Shown in pieces: positions 27,202-37,007 of a DNA stretch of 64,000 nt (within the stretch, counting starts at the first letter, position 1; each line of letters begins with the position of its first letter). A program made the position numbers and the translations under genes. Under the pieces are notes generated by a model, which worked only from the letters and a program-made list of their open reading frames with translations, was not told the DNA's origin and did not search any database. Origin of the DNA: Allobosea sp. Root381 (lineage in GTDB: Bacteria; Pseudomonadota; Alphaproteobacteria; Rhizobiales; Beijerinckiaceae); NCBI RefSeq assembly GCF_001429395.1, contig NZ_LMJT01000017.1, positions 389-64,388 of the forward strand, given 5' to 3'.

Positions 27202-30200
27202 TCAGAACGGAACGGCCATGCGCACGCTGAACTCCTGATTGGCGAAGTCCTTTGCCAGCTGGGCCTTGTATTCGGCCCGCAGCTCATAGCCCGCCTTTGC
27301 GAAGAGATGCAGTCCCGTCCCCAGGTTGAAGAGCTTGTCCGGCATCGACGAGGTTGAGGCGAAGGTGATGCCTGGCCCGCCATCTTCCGAGAACGATACC
27401 CGCTGGCTGAGCCCGTCGCCGCTCAGGAACGTGCCGCCGATCGAAACATACGGCCGAAGCCATTGGTCTTTGCCCAGGTCGATCCGGGCACCCGCTTCCA
27501 GCGTCGGCTCGAATGCCATGCTCCACTCCCGGATGGCATCGGCCCGGAAGGTCGCTCCACTTCCCGAAAGCGTATAGCCGGGCATGTGGGTGTGGAGCAG
27601 GTCGAGATCTGCTGAGGGCCGCAGGTACCAGCCGTCGAAGGCCAGTTCATAGGCAGCCCGCAGGCGAAGCCCGGCCGTCCAGACCTCCGTGTTATTGCGC
27701 GCGTTCCAGCTATTATCGCCGACGAAGAAGTTCGTGTCGGAATCGAAGCTGCCGTAACCGCCATGAAGCGCGCCTGCGAGCAGCCATGGGCCGGCCTGAT
27801 GCTTCAGGGAGATCGCGACATCGGCCCCCTTGCCGTCGATGGAGGTGAGCCTGTCGCTCGTGCGCATCCTGCTCAGGTTGTAGGAGGCGGTCGCGCCCAG
27901 GAACCAGTCCGGGCTCAATTCCCACTGCCCGCCGACCCGATAGCTCAGGCCATTCTGGGTGGAGCCGTCGTTCCCGACGCCGTTGGCGTAGATCATGCGG
28001 GAACCGACGATGCGGCCCCATACGCATTGCGTCTCGCGCAAGCTGGTGCTGCTGCCTTCGAACAGCGGACAGCTCAGGGCCGCCGTGAGGGACTTGCGCG
28101 CATCCAGTGTCTGGTTCACCGCGGACTGGCCGTGATCCTCCGTGGCTGTCAGGCTGTTGATCGCCCGGCCATATTGCTCGGCCGTGTCGATATTGGCGAG
28201 GTCCGCGAAGGTGCCCGCCATGGTGACATTGCCCGAGTTCCAGGCCTGCTGAAGGCTGCCGAGCAGCGAACGCTCGGTGTTCGTCAGGCTTCCCCTGGCC
28301 TTTCCGACGAAATCCGCCGATGGCGAGATGGCAATGCTGTTGCCGTTCCGCGAGGCCGACCAGGAGACCGGGCTTTCCGGGCTGACGCCTGCGGTCTCGG
28401 GGTTGTTGGTCGAGATCGAGGAGGCCGAAACCACCGTGAAGCTGCTGCCAGGCAGCAGCCCATCGACGGAGTAGGGCCGGATCGCGACGCCGTCGATGGT
28501 GAGCTTGGCCGTCTTCAGGAGGTCCGCGTTCTGGGCGCCTGCCGGCGCGACGCTGTTCACGTCGACGCGCAGCCGGCCGGCGAGATGGGTGTCGACGTTC
28601 TTGACCGTGGCGGTCGCGATCTGGCCGACCCCGCCGACGTCGAACGTACCGCCATTGTAGAACCAGCCGCTGCGATTACTGATGTTGATCGTTCCGCTTC
28701 CGGCGCTGATATAGGTGCCGCCGACCTCGTTGCGGAACTCGTTCCATTCGTTCGTGCCGCGATAGGTCAGGTTGATATCGCCCACCAGCGTTCCGTAGTT
28801 GAGCACTTTCTCCTGGCCGAAGGTCGAGATCACCGCCTGGTTGGAGACCGCGCTGACATGGGAGCCGGCACCGATCACGATGGTGTTGAACTGGCCGCCA
28901 TCCACGACGATGGCGGCGCCATCGCCCGCCCCGCCGCGAAGGACGCCGGAGTAGTCGACGGTGATGTTGCCGCCATAGCGGCTTTCGTCGAGCAGCCCGT
29001 CGATCTTCTGGAAGCCGCTCTGAGCGAAGATGCCGTAGGAGCCGGCGCCGGTCGTCTGAATGTTGCCCTTCAGATGAACCGAGATCTCGCCCCCTGTTCC
29101 GCGCGATGCGCTTCGCTTGTCGAGATTCTCCGTGATCTTGGTCAGGACGCTGTTGACCGTATCGGTATCGTTACCCAGCAGCCTGACGACGCCCTGGAAC
29201 TCCTCCGGAACCTTGTCGATATTGTCGAGAACCGTGCCGCTGCCGCCAGTCTTGCTGATGATGCCGGCCAGAACGGACGCCGTCGCTTCAAGGGTGCTGC
29301 GGACCGTCTTGTCGGTCTTCAGCAGGTCGCTGACCATACCGCCGCCGCCGCCAAGCGTCTGGGCGAAGATCCCGTGAGCCTCGGCGCCCTTCGTGTCGAT
29401 CCTGACGGTTCCGTCCCGACTGCCGATCTCGATGAAACCGCCATCGCCGCTGGACCGGCCTTCGCCGCCGAACACCGGCAGCGTCCAGCCTTGCAACACC
29501 GAGGCGCCGCCATAGCCGCCGCCGCCGCCGATCGTCTGGGCGAAGACCGCTATCGAATTGTCGCCGGTCGTTTGGATCGCGGCATTGTTGCTGAACATGA
29601 CATGGATGTTGCCTCCGTTGCCGGCTGCGCCGCCCTTGCCGCCGTAGGAGGCCGCGTACTTGACGCCGCCGGGGCTGCCGGCGGCATTGGAGATGCCGCC
29701 GCCGCCGCCGATGGACTGGGCGAGGATGCCGAAGGCGGCCTCGCCGGTTGTCCGGATCGGGCCACCATGATTCACCTTCACGGTCCCGCCCGCGCCCGAG
29801 GCACCGCCCGAGCCGCCGAGCGTGAAGCTGCCGGATTTGGAAGATGGCTTCTTGTCGCTCGAACCCTGCGCAGCCGCCGGCACCTTCTCGATGCCGACCG
29901 CCTTCAGCAGGGCCGCGATCGTGCTGGCCGAGGCCGCCTTCTCGTCGCCGCTGCCGGCCGAGCCCGCGTCGGAGGCCGATGCGGGGTTCATCAGGAAGGC
30001 GCCGCCGCCGCCGCCGATGCTCTGGGCCACGACCGCATGCGCCTCGTTGCCGCGCGTCTCGACCGTGCCATAGTTGTTCACGGTGACCTCGCCGCCATTG
30101 CCGCCGGTTCCGCCATTGCCGCCGACCGTCAGGTTAAGGACGAGATTCTTGTTGTCGCTGCTGAGCGCACCCACGCCGACGCCGCCGCCGCCGCCGACCG

Positions 30201-33200
30201 ACTGGGCATAGATCCCGTATGAGGCCTCGCCCGCGGTCCTGATCGTGCCCTCATTGGTCAGGGTGACCTGCCCGCCGAGATTGCCGTGGCCGCCTTTGCC
30301 GCCGAGCGTTCCGCCGAGATTGGTCTTGTTGCTGCCGGATGAATAGGCGAGCCCGCCCTGTCCACCGCCGCCGCCGACCGATTGCGCGAAGACGCCATGC
30401 GAGACGTCGCCGCCGGTCACGACCAGGCCGCTGTGATTGAGGAGCACGGTGCCACCGACATTGCCGCTGCCGCCGTCGCCACCCATGGAGAGGGTCAGCG
30501 ACACGTCCGGCCGCTTCACCGACCCCTTCGACTGCTTGTCGAGGTAGTCGGTGATGTTTTTGCCGAAGGATTGCGCCTGCTTGTAGAAATCGGATTTCTT
30601 GAAGGAGTCAGCGAGGGACTTGTAGGTATCCGAGTTCTGGATGTCCTTGATGAGGGCGTCGAGATTTTCCTTCGTCTCGGCGTTCTTCTTGTCGCCCGCC
30701 CATTCCTGATAGGCGTCCACGCCGACGGCCTTCTTCAAGGTCGCCCAGAGTTCGCCGACGGTATCGGGCGTATCATCGGGCGCTGCCGTCAGGTTGCCGC
30801 CATTGCCGCCGCCGCCGCCGACCGACTGCAGGAAGATGCCGTGCGAGGCATCCCCGCGGGTCTCGATCGTGCCGGCGTTGGAGACATCCACGACGCCGCC
30901 GGTGCCACCGGTGCCACCCCTTCCACCAAATGAGAGGCTGACCGACAACGTGCCTTCCGCCGCCGCGCTGCCACCGCCGCCCATGCCGCCGCCGCCGCCG
31001 ACACTCTGTGCGAACAGGCCGTCCGCCTGCGAGCTCTGGGTTCGGATCAGGCTCTGGGAGGACAGGATGGCCTGCACCTTGCCGCCATTGCCGCCGCTGC
31101 CGCCATTGCCGCCGATCGCGTTCACCATGGTGACGGAATCGGCCAGCGGCAACTTCTGCACCAGGCTGTTAAGCGTCTTGTCGAATGACAGGCCCGAGGC
31201 AGCCGATGCGTTCACGGCACCGCCATTGCCCCCGCCGCCGCCGATGCTCTGAAGCAGGATGCCCGTGGCGCCGGCGCCGCGTGTCTCCACCCGGCCGCGA
31301 TTCTCAACCAGAATGGGCCCGCCGTCGCCACCACCCTTGCTGCCGGTGCCACCGATGGTCTGGCCGAGCGCCACCGTGCGATAGAGGCTGAGCGCATCGG
31401 CCGAGGAAGAGGCCGAGCCGCCATTGCCGCCGCCGCCGCCTATGCTCTGCGCCTGAATGCCGAACGCCCCATCACCGTGGGTCGCGACACTGCCGTCATT
31501 GTAGACATGAACGAAATCCCCGGAGCCGCCGCCGCCGCCCGTGCCGCCGATGGTATTGGTGACGTTCAGGGCCGTGGCGCCCGGAGCGGCGATGGCCAGG
31601 CCATAGGCCAGCGCATTGCCGGCATTGCCGCCGCCGCCGCCGACGCTCTGCGCCTGAATGCCGATGGAGCCGACACCGAAGGTCTCGACGCCGGCATTCT
31701 TGTTGTAGACCTTGACGGTCCGGCCGTGGCCGCCAGCGCCACCGGAACCGCCGATGGCATTGGTGAGGGCGATCGAGGGCAGCGGCTGGCCGGAGGGCGT
31801 GACAGCCGGCAAGGCAAGGGCAAAGGCGCCCGCGCCACCGCCCGTGCCACCGCCGCCACCGATGCTGATGGCCTGAAGCCCGAGCGCGGCCTCCCCGCGG
31901 GTGATGATCGCGGAGCCGTTGTCGACCAGGACATGCCCGCCATTGCCGCCCATGCCGCCCGAGCCGCCCGTCGCAGACGAGGCGGACAGGCCGGGACCGG
32001 TTGATTTCGCCGATGCATAGCCGCCCGTGCCGCCGCCGCCGCCGACCGACTGCGCCAGCAGCGCGGTTGCGCCCTTGCCGGCCGTTTCGATGTTGCCCTG
32101 GCTGCTCCTGAACGTGACCTCGCCGCCAGCGCCGCCGCCGCCGCCCGCTCCCCCGAGAGCCACCGCCAGAAACGCCATCGAGCTCGACGCCACGCCACCG
32201 GTTCCGCCGCCGCCGCCGACGCTCTGCAGCAGAGCGCCATAGGCCGAATCGCCGGATGTGATGATGGATCCGCTATGCTTGAGCGTGACCGCGCCACCGA
32301 TGCCGCCCGTGCCACCCGTGCCGCCGCTGGTGAAGGGCAGGATGCCGCTGCTGCCGCCGGATCCGCCGCCGGAACCGCTCACCACCGGCTTGCTGAGATG
32401 GAAGGCGTCCAGCGCGCTGCCCCCGCCGACGCTCTGCGCCACGATGCCGGCCGAGCCGGTGCCGCGCGTTTCGATCCGCCCCGTATTCGTGATCTCGACC
32501 GTGCCGCCGAGCCCGGCGCCGCCGCCGTCACCACCGGAGGTGAAAGCCGCACCGCCGCCGTTTCCGCCGACGCCGCCCACTGACTGCGCCATCAGGCCGA
32601 GGCTGTAGTCGCCTCGGGTGGCGATCGAACCGTAATTCTTCGCATCGATGTTGCCGCCCCGGCCGCCGCGGCCGCCGGGCGTGCCCGAGGTGAAGGCGCC
32701 GTTCGCGCCGCCGCCGCCGATGCCTCCCACGCTCTGCAGGATCACCGCCGGAGAATTGGCCCCGTTCGTCGTCACCGAGCCGTAGTTGTTGAAGGAGACC
32801 TGTCCACCGCCGCCGGCGTTCGATGGATAGCCGCCGCTGTTGCTGGCGTGCCCACCGTTGCCGCCGAACGAGTTTACGGAGACGGCCGGCGCCAGAGCAC
32901 CCTGCACGGTGACCGCCGCCGAGCCCTCCAGGGTGACGCCGACGTCGCCGCCGCTGCCGCCCCGGTCCACGTCTACCCTGTAATCATAGGTGCCGTCGGC
33001 GGATCGCCTGCCATCCACCTTGCCGATGCCGGCCGCGCCGCCCTCGGACATCACATAGATGGCGGGAAGCGACAGATTCAGCGGATTATTGCCGCCGCCA
33101 TAGGCAGTGACGCGGGACGCAATCGACAATGTCACGCGCCCGCCATCGCCGCCGCGGGCGATGCCGGTCTCGCTTTCCGTCCAGGACGTGTATCCCAGCC

Positions 33201-33693
33201 CTCCGGTCCCGCCGCGGGAATAGACATGGATCAACGGGCTGGAGCGCTCATGCGCAGACGTCGCATAGCCGAGCCGCCCCGAAACCTCGGCGGATTGCGC
33301 CAAGATCAGCGAAACGACACCACCATTGCCCCCGCGCTGGCCTGGCAGATTGTGGAACACGCCCTTTGAATAGACGGAGCCTCCCGCCCCGCCGACGGAG
33401 CCGATTTCGAGGGCGGGCGAGGGAATGTTGAGGATGGGCGCATGCTGGACCCAGAACGAGGAGCCGCCATCCTTGCCCTCGGTTGCGGACGTCCAGAGAA
33501 ACGCGGTTTCGCCGTCTCGGCCATCCGCACCCCGCATGACCTGAGAGACCCGCCCCCCTTCAGCCTTCGCGCCGGACGCGACGAGAAGCGCAGCCAGGCT
33601 GGCGCCACCGAGAAGGATGCTCGACAGCCCGTTGGTGGCCAGCTGCACGCGCTTGCGCAGGCGCTTTCCGCCCTGCTCTCCTTGCAATCTCAC
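27202..33693 (-). CDS. Giant glycine-rich autotransporter (type V secretion)
   Basis: 2163 residues. GTG 33693 is preferred because it gives a proper long signal peptide (basic stretch, then NGLSSILLGGASLAALLVAS before GAKAEGG). Upstream there is only a TTG at 33789, with no ATG. The passenger is a beta-helix of 60-70-residue repeats built around AQSVGGGGGxGG turns alternating with G-x-I-x-T-x-G strands. Three helical insertions interrupt it (about nt 30480-30780, 29820-29990 and 29100-29340). The C-terminal 300 residues are the autotransporter barrel, ending SVRMAVPF. The product is a probable adhesin or surface-layer filament. It is convergent with the two-component system. Confidence 0.9.
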   Translation of the reverse strand: MRLQGEQGGKRLRKRVQLATNGLSSILLGGASLAALLVASGAKAEGGRVSQVMRGADGRDGETAFLWTSATEGKDGGSSFWVQHAPILNIPSPALEIGSVGGAGGSVYSKGVFHNLPGQRGGNGGVVSLILAQSAEVSGRLGYATSAHERSSPLIHVYSRGGTGGLGYTSWTESETGIARGGDGGRVTLSIASRVTAYGGGNNPLNLSLPAIYVMSEGGAAGIGKVDGRRSADGTYDYRVDVDRGGSGGDVGVTLEGSAAVTVQGALAPAVSVNSFGGNGGHASNSGGYPSNAGGGGQVSFNNYGSVTTNGANSPAVILQSVGGIGGGGANGAFTSGTPGGRGGRGGNIDAKNYGSIATRGDYSLGLMAQSVGGVGGNGGGAAFTSGGDGGGAGLGGTVEITNTGRIETRGTGSAGIVAQSVGGGSALDAFHLSKPVVSGSGGGSGGSSGILPFTSGGTGGTGGIGGAVTLKHSGSIITSGDSAYGALLQSVGGGGGTGGVASSSMAFLAVALGGAGGGGGAGGEVTFRSSQGNIETAGKGATALLAQSVGGGGGTGGYASAKSTGPGLSASSATGGSGGMGGNGGHVLVDNGSAIITRGEAALGLQAISIGGGGGTGGGAGAFALALPAVTPSGQPLPSIALTNAIGGSGGAGGHGRTVKVYNKNAGVETFGVGSIGIQAQSVGGGGGNAGNALAYGLAIAAPGATALNVTNTIGGTGGGGGSGDFVHVYNDGSVATHGDGAFGIQAQSIGGGGGNGGSASSSADALSLYRTVALGQTIGGTGSKGGGDGGPILVENRGRVETRGAGATGILLQSIGGGGGNGGAVNASAASGLSFDKTLNSLVQKLPLADSVTMVNAIGGNGGSGGNGGKVQAILSSQSLIRTQSSQADGLFAQSVGGGGGMGGGGSAAAEGTLSVSLSFGGRGGTGGTGGVVDVSNAGTIETRGDASHGIFLQSVGGGGGNGGNLTAAPDDTPDTVGELWATLKKAVGVDAYQEWAGDKKNAETKENLDALIKDIQNSDTYKSLADSFKKSDFYKQAQSFGKNITDYLDKQSKGSVKRPDVSLTLSMGGDGGSGNVGGTVLLNHSGLVVTGGDVSHGVFAQSVGGGGGQGGLAYSSGSNKTNLGGTLGGKGGHGNLGGQVTLTNEGTIRTAGEASYGIYAQSVGGGGGVGVGALSSDNKNLVLNLTVGGNGGTGGNGGEVTVNNYGTVETRGNEAHAVVAQSIGGGGGAFLMNPASASDAGSAGSGDEKAASASTIAALLKAVGIEKVPAAAQGSSDKKPSSKSGSFTLGGSGGASGAGGTVKVNHGGPIRTTGEAAFGILAQSIGGGGGISNAAGSPGGVKYAASYGGKGGAAGNGGNIHVMFSNNAAIQTTGDNSIAVFAQTIGGGGGYGGASVLQGWTLPVFGGEGRSSGDGGFIEIGSRDGTVRIDTKGAEAHGIFAQTLGGGGGMVSDLLKTDKTVRSTLEATASVLAGIISKTGGSGTVLDNIDKVPEEFQGVVRLLGNDTDTVNSVLTKITENLDKRSASRGTGGEISVHLKGNIQTTGAGSYGIFAQSGFQKIDGLLDESRYGGNITVDYSGVLRGGAGDGAAIVVDGGQFNTIVIGAGSHVSAVSNQAVISTFGQEKVLNYGTLVGDINLTYRGTNEWNEFRNEVGGTYISAGSGTINISNRSGWFYNGGTFDVGGVGQIATATVKNVDTHLAGRLRVDVNSVAPAGAQNADLLKTAKLTIDGVAIRPYSVDGLLPGSSFTVVSASSISTNNPETAGVSPESPVSWSASRNGNSIAISPSADFVGKARGSLTNTERSLLGSLQQAWNSGNVTMAGTFADLANIDTAEQYGRAINSLTATEDHGQSAVNQTLDARKSLTAALSCPLFEGSSTSLRETQCVWGRIVGSRMIYANGVGNDGSTQNGLSYRVGGQWELSPDWFLGATASYNLSRMRTSDRLTSIDGKGADVAISLKHQAGPWLLAGALHGGYGSFDSDTNFFVGDNSWNARNNTEVWTAGLRLRAAYELAFDGWYLRPSADLDLLHTHMPGYTLSGSGATFRADAIREWSMAFEPTLEAGARIDLGKDQWLRPYVSIGGTFLSGDGLSQRVSFSEDGGPGITFASTSSMPDKLFNLGTGLHLFAKAGYELRAEYKAQLAKDFANQEFSVRMAVPF

Positions 33694-33758
33694 GATAAAG
33701 TATCCCCGCCAATCCGCCGGGTAGCTTAGCTTGAGATTGGCAGTCTTGAAACAAGAAA

Positions 33759-33771
33759 CAACGTAACGTTG
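33759..33771. promoter_or_regulatory. Short dyad CAACGT-A-ACGTTG
   Basis: A perfect 6-bp inverted repeat with one central base, 66 bp upstream of the autotransporter GTG. Possible regulator site or part of the promoter. Confidence 0.35.
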
Positions 33772-33802
33772 AGAATTTAAAAGTAACAAATTGCAGTTAT
33801 AT

Positions 33803-33832
33803 GGAACGAATTGGAACGAATTGGAACTAATT
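33803..33832. repeat. Three tandem 10-bp repeats (GGAACGAATT)
   Basis: GGAACGAATT, GGAACGAATT and GGAACTAATT follow one another exactly, so identical faces recur each helical turn. They lie 110-140 bp upstream of the autotransporter start, a typical place for an activator array. Confidence 0.6.
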
Positions 33833-34114
33833 TACACCGAAACCGGTTGATCGCCCCCGATTCTCGATGGCCTTCTGGCCGCTCATTGATGATTCGTCGA
33901 CCGCCACCGCCGCGCATTGCCATTCGCATTCCGCGATGAATGATCTTCGCTAATCGCTGTTGGCGTCCGCTCGGGTATGAAGCGGAGATGCGCTCCGCCA
34001 CATACCCCTCGGAATCGGCTACTCCGCCGCCTTCGGCGAACGCACCCGCAACCACGCCAAACGAGGCCAGGCTCCGACGGAAACGCCGGCGACCAGCCGT
34101 AACGACCGAAACCG

Positions 34115-34789
34115 TCAGGGCTCGATGGCGCATCCCAGGCGTGAGAGCGTGGAATCGACCCAGCTACGGTCGTCCTTGCCCTCCAGGATCGCCTGCATCT
34201 TTTTCTCTTCCGCGACATGCTTCTTGTGGGCGGCTTCATAGATCGCCTCGGCATGATCGAAGGGCACGCAGAGGAGGCCGTCGGCATCACCGATCATGAG
34301 ATCGCCCGGCTCGATGACCATGCCCTGCAGCGAGATCGGAACGTTGATCTCGCCGGGCCCGTCCTTGTAGGGGCCGCGATGGCTGATCCCGGCCGCGTAG
34401 ATCGGCAGGTCGTTCTCGCGGATCCAGGCGGAGTCGCGCACCGCTCCGTGGAGCACGATCCCGGCGATGCCGCGGGTTTGCGCATGGGCGATCATGAGTT
34501 CGCCGATCAGTGAATTTGTGAGATCGCCGCCGGCATCCACGACGATGACGTCACCGGGAGCGGCGAGATCGAGCGCCTTGTGGATCATCAGATTGTCGCC
34601 TGGACGTGTCTTCACGGTGAGTGCCGGTCCGGCCATCACGCCACCGCGGTGAAGAGGCCGGAGCGATGCCCCGCCGGCGACCATGCGCGACATCGAATCG
34701 CTGATGTTGGCGACCGGAAGCGTGCGGAAACGCTTGACGAGATCGGCCTCGACCTGACGGCGGCGCTTGAGAATTCGAAATCCGATCAT
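34115..34789 (-). CDS. RraA-like aldolase (HMG/CHA aldolase family)
   Basis: 224 residues of the RraA/demethylmenaquinone-methyltransferase-like fold. The conserved GDVIVVDAGGDLTNSLIGEL block and GIAGIVLHGAVRDS place Arg118-Asp119 where the class II 4-hydroxy-4-methyl-2-oxoglutarate/4-carboxy-4-hydroxy-2-oxoadipate aldolases have their substrate and metal-water residues, which argues for an enzyme rather than an RNase E inhibitor. SD AAGGA precedes ATG 34789. It is the last gene of the TTT operon (80 bp after tctA), so it probably cleaves the imported or derived 4-hydroxy-2-oxo acid to pyruvate or oxaloacetate (inference). Confidence 0.85.
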   Translation of the reverse strand: MIGFRILKRRRQVEADLVKRFRTLPVANISDSMSRMVAGGASLRPLHRGGVMAGPALTVKTRPGDNLMIHKALDLAAPGDVIVVDAGGDLTNSLIGELMIAHAQTRGIAGIVLHGAVRDSAWIRENDLPIYAAGISHRGPYKDGPGEINVPISLQGMVIEPGDLMIGDADGLLCVPFDHAEAIYEAAHKKHVAEEKKMQAILEGKDDRSWVDSTLSRLGCAIEP

Positions 34790-34868
34790 GGAGTGTCCTT
34801 GGTTTAGAAGCTGGCCGGTACCAGGCTGAGAGAGCGTTTGCGCAGGAGCCGGGATTGCGCCGGCGCGG

Positions 34869-36383
34869 TCAGGTTGCGCCGGCTTCCTCCTGATCGACGC
34901 GGGCCTTGCCGCGGCGGATAGCCGGCAGGGCCATGCTGATCAGGAGCAGCAGCGAGATGGTCAGGAAGGTCAGGCTGATCGGGCTGCGCACGAAGATCGA
35001 GAGATCGCCTTCCGACAGGAGGAGCGCCCGACGGATGTTCTCCTCCATCATCGGGCCGAGCACGAAGCCCAGCACCAGCGGCGCGGGCGGGCATTTCAGC
35101 TTCGCCAGTACATAGCCCAGCACGCCGATCACCGCGCAGAGATAGACGTCGATCGCACTGTTGTTGAGGCTGTAGTTCCCGAGCGCGCAGAACATGACGA
35201 TCGCAGGAAAGAGCCAGCGATAGGGAATGCTGAGTAGCCGCACCCAAAGGCCGACGAGCGGCAGATTCAACGCGACAAGCAGAGCGTTGCCGATGAACAT
35301 GCTGGCGATGACGCCCCAGAAGAGTTCGGGGTTACGCGTCATGACGGACGGGCCCGGCTGTACGCCGTTCATGATCAGCGCACCGAGGATCAGGGCCATG
35401 GTCGCGCTGCCGGGAATTCCGAGGGTCAGGGTCGGGATGAAGGCCGTCTGCGCGGCCGCATTGTTGGCGGCCTCAGGCGCGGCGACGCCTTCGATCGCGC
35501 CCTGACCGAAACGGGACGGGTCCTTGGCGAGCTTCTTCTCGAGCATGTAGGAGGAGAAGGACGAGATCGACGGCCCCGTGCCGGGCAGGATGCCGAAGAA
35601 GGAGCCGATGGCCGTGCCGCGCAGCGTCGGCAGGAACGAGGCCTTCAGGTCGCTCCAGCGCGGCATCAGGCCGCCGACGTTCTTGGTGAAGACCTCGCGT
35701 GTCTCCTTCTGCTCCAGGTTTACGACGACCTCCGCGATCGCGAAGATTCCGACTGCGAGCACCGTGAAGCCGATGCCGTCCGCAAGTTCGGGCAGGCCGA
35801 AGGTGTAGCGTTCGACGCCCGAGTTCACGTCGGTGCCGACCAGGCCGATCAGCAGGCCGACCACGACCATGGCGAGCGCCTTGACCATGTCGCCATGACT
35901 CAGCACCGAGGCGGCGACGAGGCCGAGCACCATCAGGGCGAAGTAGTCCTCCGCGCCGAAGCGCAGCGCCCAGCCCGCGAGCGGCACGCCGAGCGCGACG
36001 ATCAGCAGCGTGCCGATGCAGCCGGCGACGAAGGACGAGATCGCGGCGATCGCGAGCGCGGCACCGGCCCGGCCGCGGCGCGCCATCTGGTAGCCGTCCA
36101 GGCAGGTGACGGCGGAGGAGGTCTCGCCGGGCAGGTTGACGAGAATTGCCGTGGTGGAGCCCCCATATTGGGCGCCGTAGTAGATGCCGGACAGCATGAT
36201 GACGGCCGAAACCGGCGGGAGCCCGAAGGTCATCGGGAGCAGCATCGAGATCGTCACCAGCGGGCCCACGCCCGGCAGTACGCCGATCAGCGTGCCCAGC
36301 AGCACGCCGAGGAAGCAATAGGCGAGGTTCTGCAGCGACAGCGCGACGCCGAAGCCGAGCACGAAATGATCGATGATCTCCAT
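34869..36383 (-). CDS. tctA: TTT transporter large permease TctA
   Basis: 504 residues with about 11-12 membrane segments and the family motifs GVLPGVGPLVTISMLLPMT, IYYGAQYGGSTTAILVNLPG and GTAIGSFFGILPGTG. It is the main channel of a tripartite tricarboxylate transporter that moves carboxylates with an ion gradient and receives substrate from the TctC binding protein. It starts 3 bp after the tctB stop. The operon partner enzymes suggest a hydroxy-carboxylate substrate. Confidence 0.95.
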   Translation of the reverse strand: MEIIDHFVLGFGVALSLQNLAYCFLGVLLGTLIGVLPGVGPLVTISMLLPMTFGLPPVSAVIMLSGIYYGAQYGGSTTAILVNLPGETSSAVTCLDGYQMARRGRAGAALAIAAISSFVAGCIGTLLIVALGVPLAGWALRFGAEDYFALMVLGLVAASVLSHGDMVKALAMVVVGLLIGLVGTDVNSGVERYTFGLPELADGIGFTVLAVGIFAIAEVVVNLEQKETREVFTKNVGGLMPRWSDLKASFLPTLRGTAIGSFFGILPGTGPSISSFSSYMLEKKLAKDPSRFGQGAIEGVAAPEAANNAAAQTAFIPTLTLGIPGSATMALILGALIMNGVQPGPSVMTRNPELFWGVIASMFIGNALLVALNLPLVGLWVRLLSIPYRWLFPAIVMFCALGNYSLNNSAIDVYLCAVIGVLGYVLAKLKCPPAPLVLGFVLGPMMEENIRRALLLSEGDLSIFVRSPISLTFLTISLLLLISMALPAIRRGKARVDQEEAGAT

Positions 36384-36386
36384 GGC

Positions 36387-36842
36387 TCAGAAATTCCACG
36401 CGAAGAGGCTGTAGGGCAGCTTCAACCCCCAGACGAAGACCGCAGCAGCGAAGGCCGACATCACGACCGTCAGGACGAGCACTTCCAGCGCCTTGAATTC
36501 GTGGCCGGCGCGGGCCGACACGAAGAACAGCGCAGCAAGCGCCGGCACGAGGCCCAACCGCTCCATCAGGAAGCCGAAGAGCAGGAGCGATCCGGTCAGC
36601 AGCGCAAGCGGCAGCCAGGCCCAGCCTCCATCGACAGGCAGACAGCTGCGCAGCCCCCTGATGAAGGTGACGATGCCGAAGCCGATCAGAACGAGGCTGA
36701 GGATGCGCGGGAAATAACCTGGCCCCATGTCGATCGTGGCGCCGAATTTGTAGCCGAGCGCGATCGCGAAGCCGAGCGCGCCGAGCCCCATGAACAGCAG
36801 GCCGGCCAGTGCGTCCTGGTTCTTGAAGATACTGGTTCTCAT
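36387..36842 (-). CDS. tctB: TTT transporter small permease TctB
   Basis: 151 residues with four predicted membrane segments and the TctB signature MDMGPGYFPRILSLVLIGFG. It pairs with TctA. The 165-bp gap to the upstream tctC gene contains two stem-loops, so it may be translated from a less abundant transcript than tctC. Confidence 0.92.
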   Translation of the reverse strand: MRTSIFKNQDALAGLLFMGLGALGFAIALGYKFGATIDMGPGYFPRILSLVLIGFGIVTFIRGLRSCLPVDGGWAWLPLALLTGSLLLFGFLMERLGLVPALAALFFVSARAGHEFKALEVLVLTVVMSAFAAAVFVWGLKLPYSLFAWNF

Positions 36843-36868
36843 GGCTGATTCCGAAGTGATGTCGGGAA

Positions 36869-36949
36869 AGCGCAGCGTGGCTGCGCTCCGTAACGACGTC
36901 TCAGGATCGGTGGGCGCGCCGTGCCGGCGCTGGCAAAATCCGCCAGCGC
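36869..36949 (-). terminator. Two stem-loops between tctC and tctB
   Basis: AGCGCAG/CTGCGCT (36869-36887, 5-nt loop) and an 8-bp perfect stem GCGCTGGC/GCCAGCGC (36927-36949, 7-nt loop). They follow the tctC stop in the direction of transcription. Such hairpins usually stabilise the binding-protein message or attenuate the permease genes. Confidence 0.5.
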
Positions 36950-37007
36950 TTGGCCGGCCGGGAGGCCGCCGAACTGCAGCCTGGGCATCCCGGCGCCCGC
37001 CTTCGGC

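Larger units (their letters stand above)
33694..34114. promoter_or_regulatory. 421-bp upstream region of the giant autotransporter
   Basis: AT-rich for this genome near the gene. It holds a 13-bp dyad (33759-33771) and three 10-bp direct repeats (33803-33832). The stretch 33840-34114 has open frames but no recognisable protein. Confidence 0.55.

Noticed and set aside
27763-30222. Long plus-strand frame under the glycine-rich autotransporter
   Set aside because: Complement of GGGGG-type repeats; no start signal and no family.
33777-34133. 118-codon minus-strand frame between autotransporter and RraA gene
   Set aside because: No SD, Arg/Gly-rich composition without family, overlaps the repeat array and the RraA stop.
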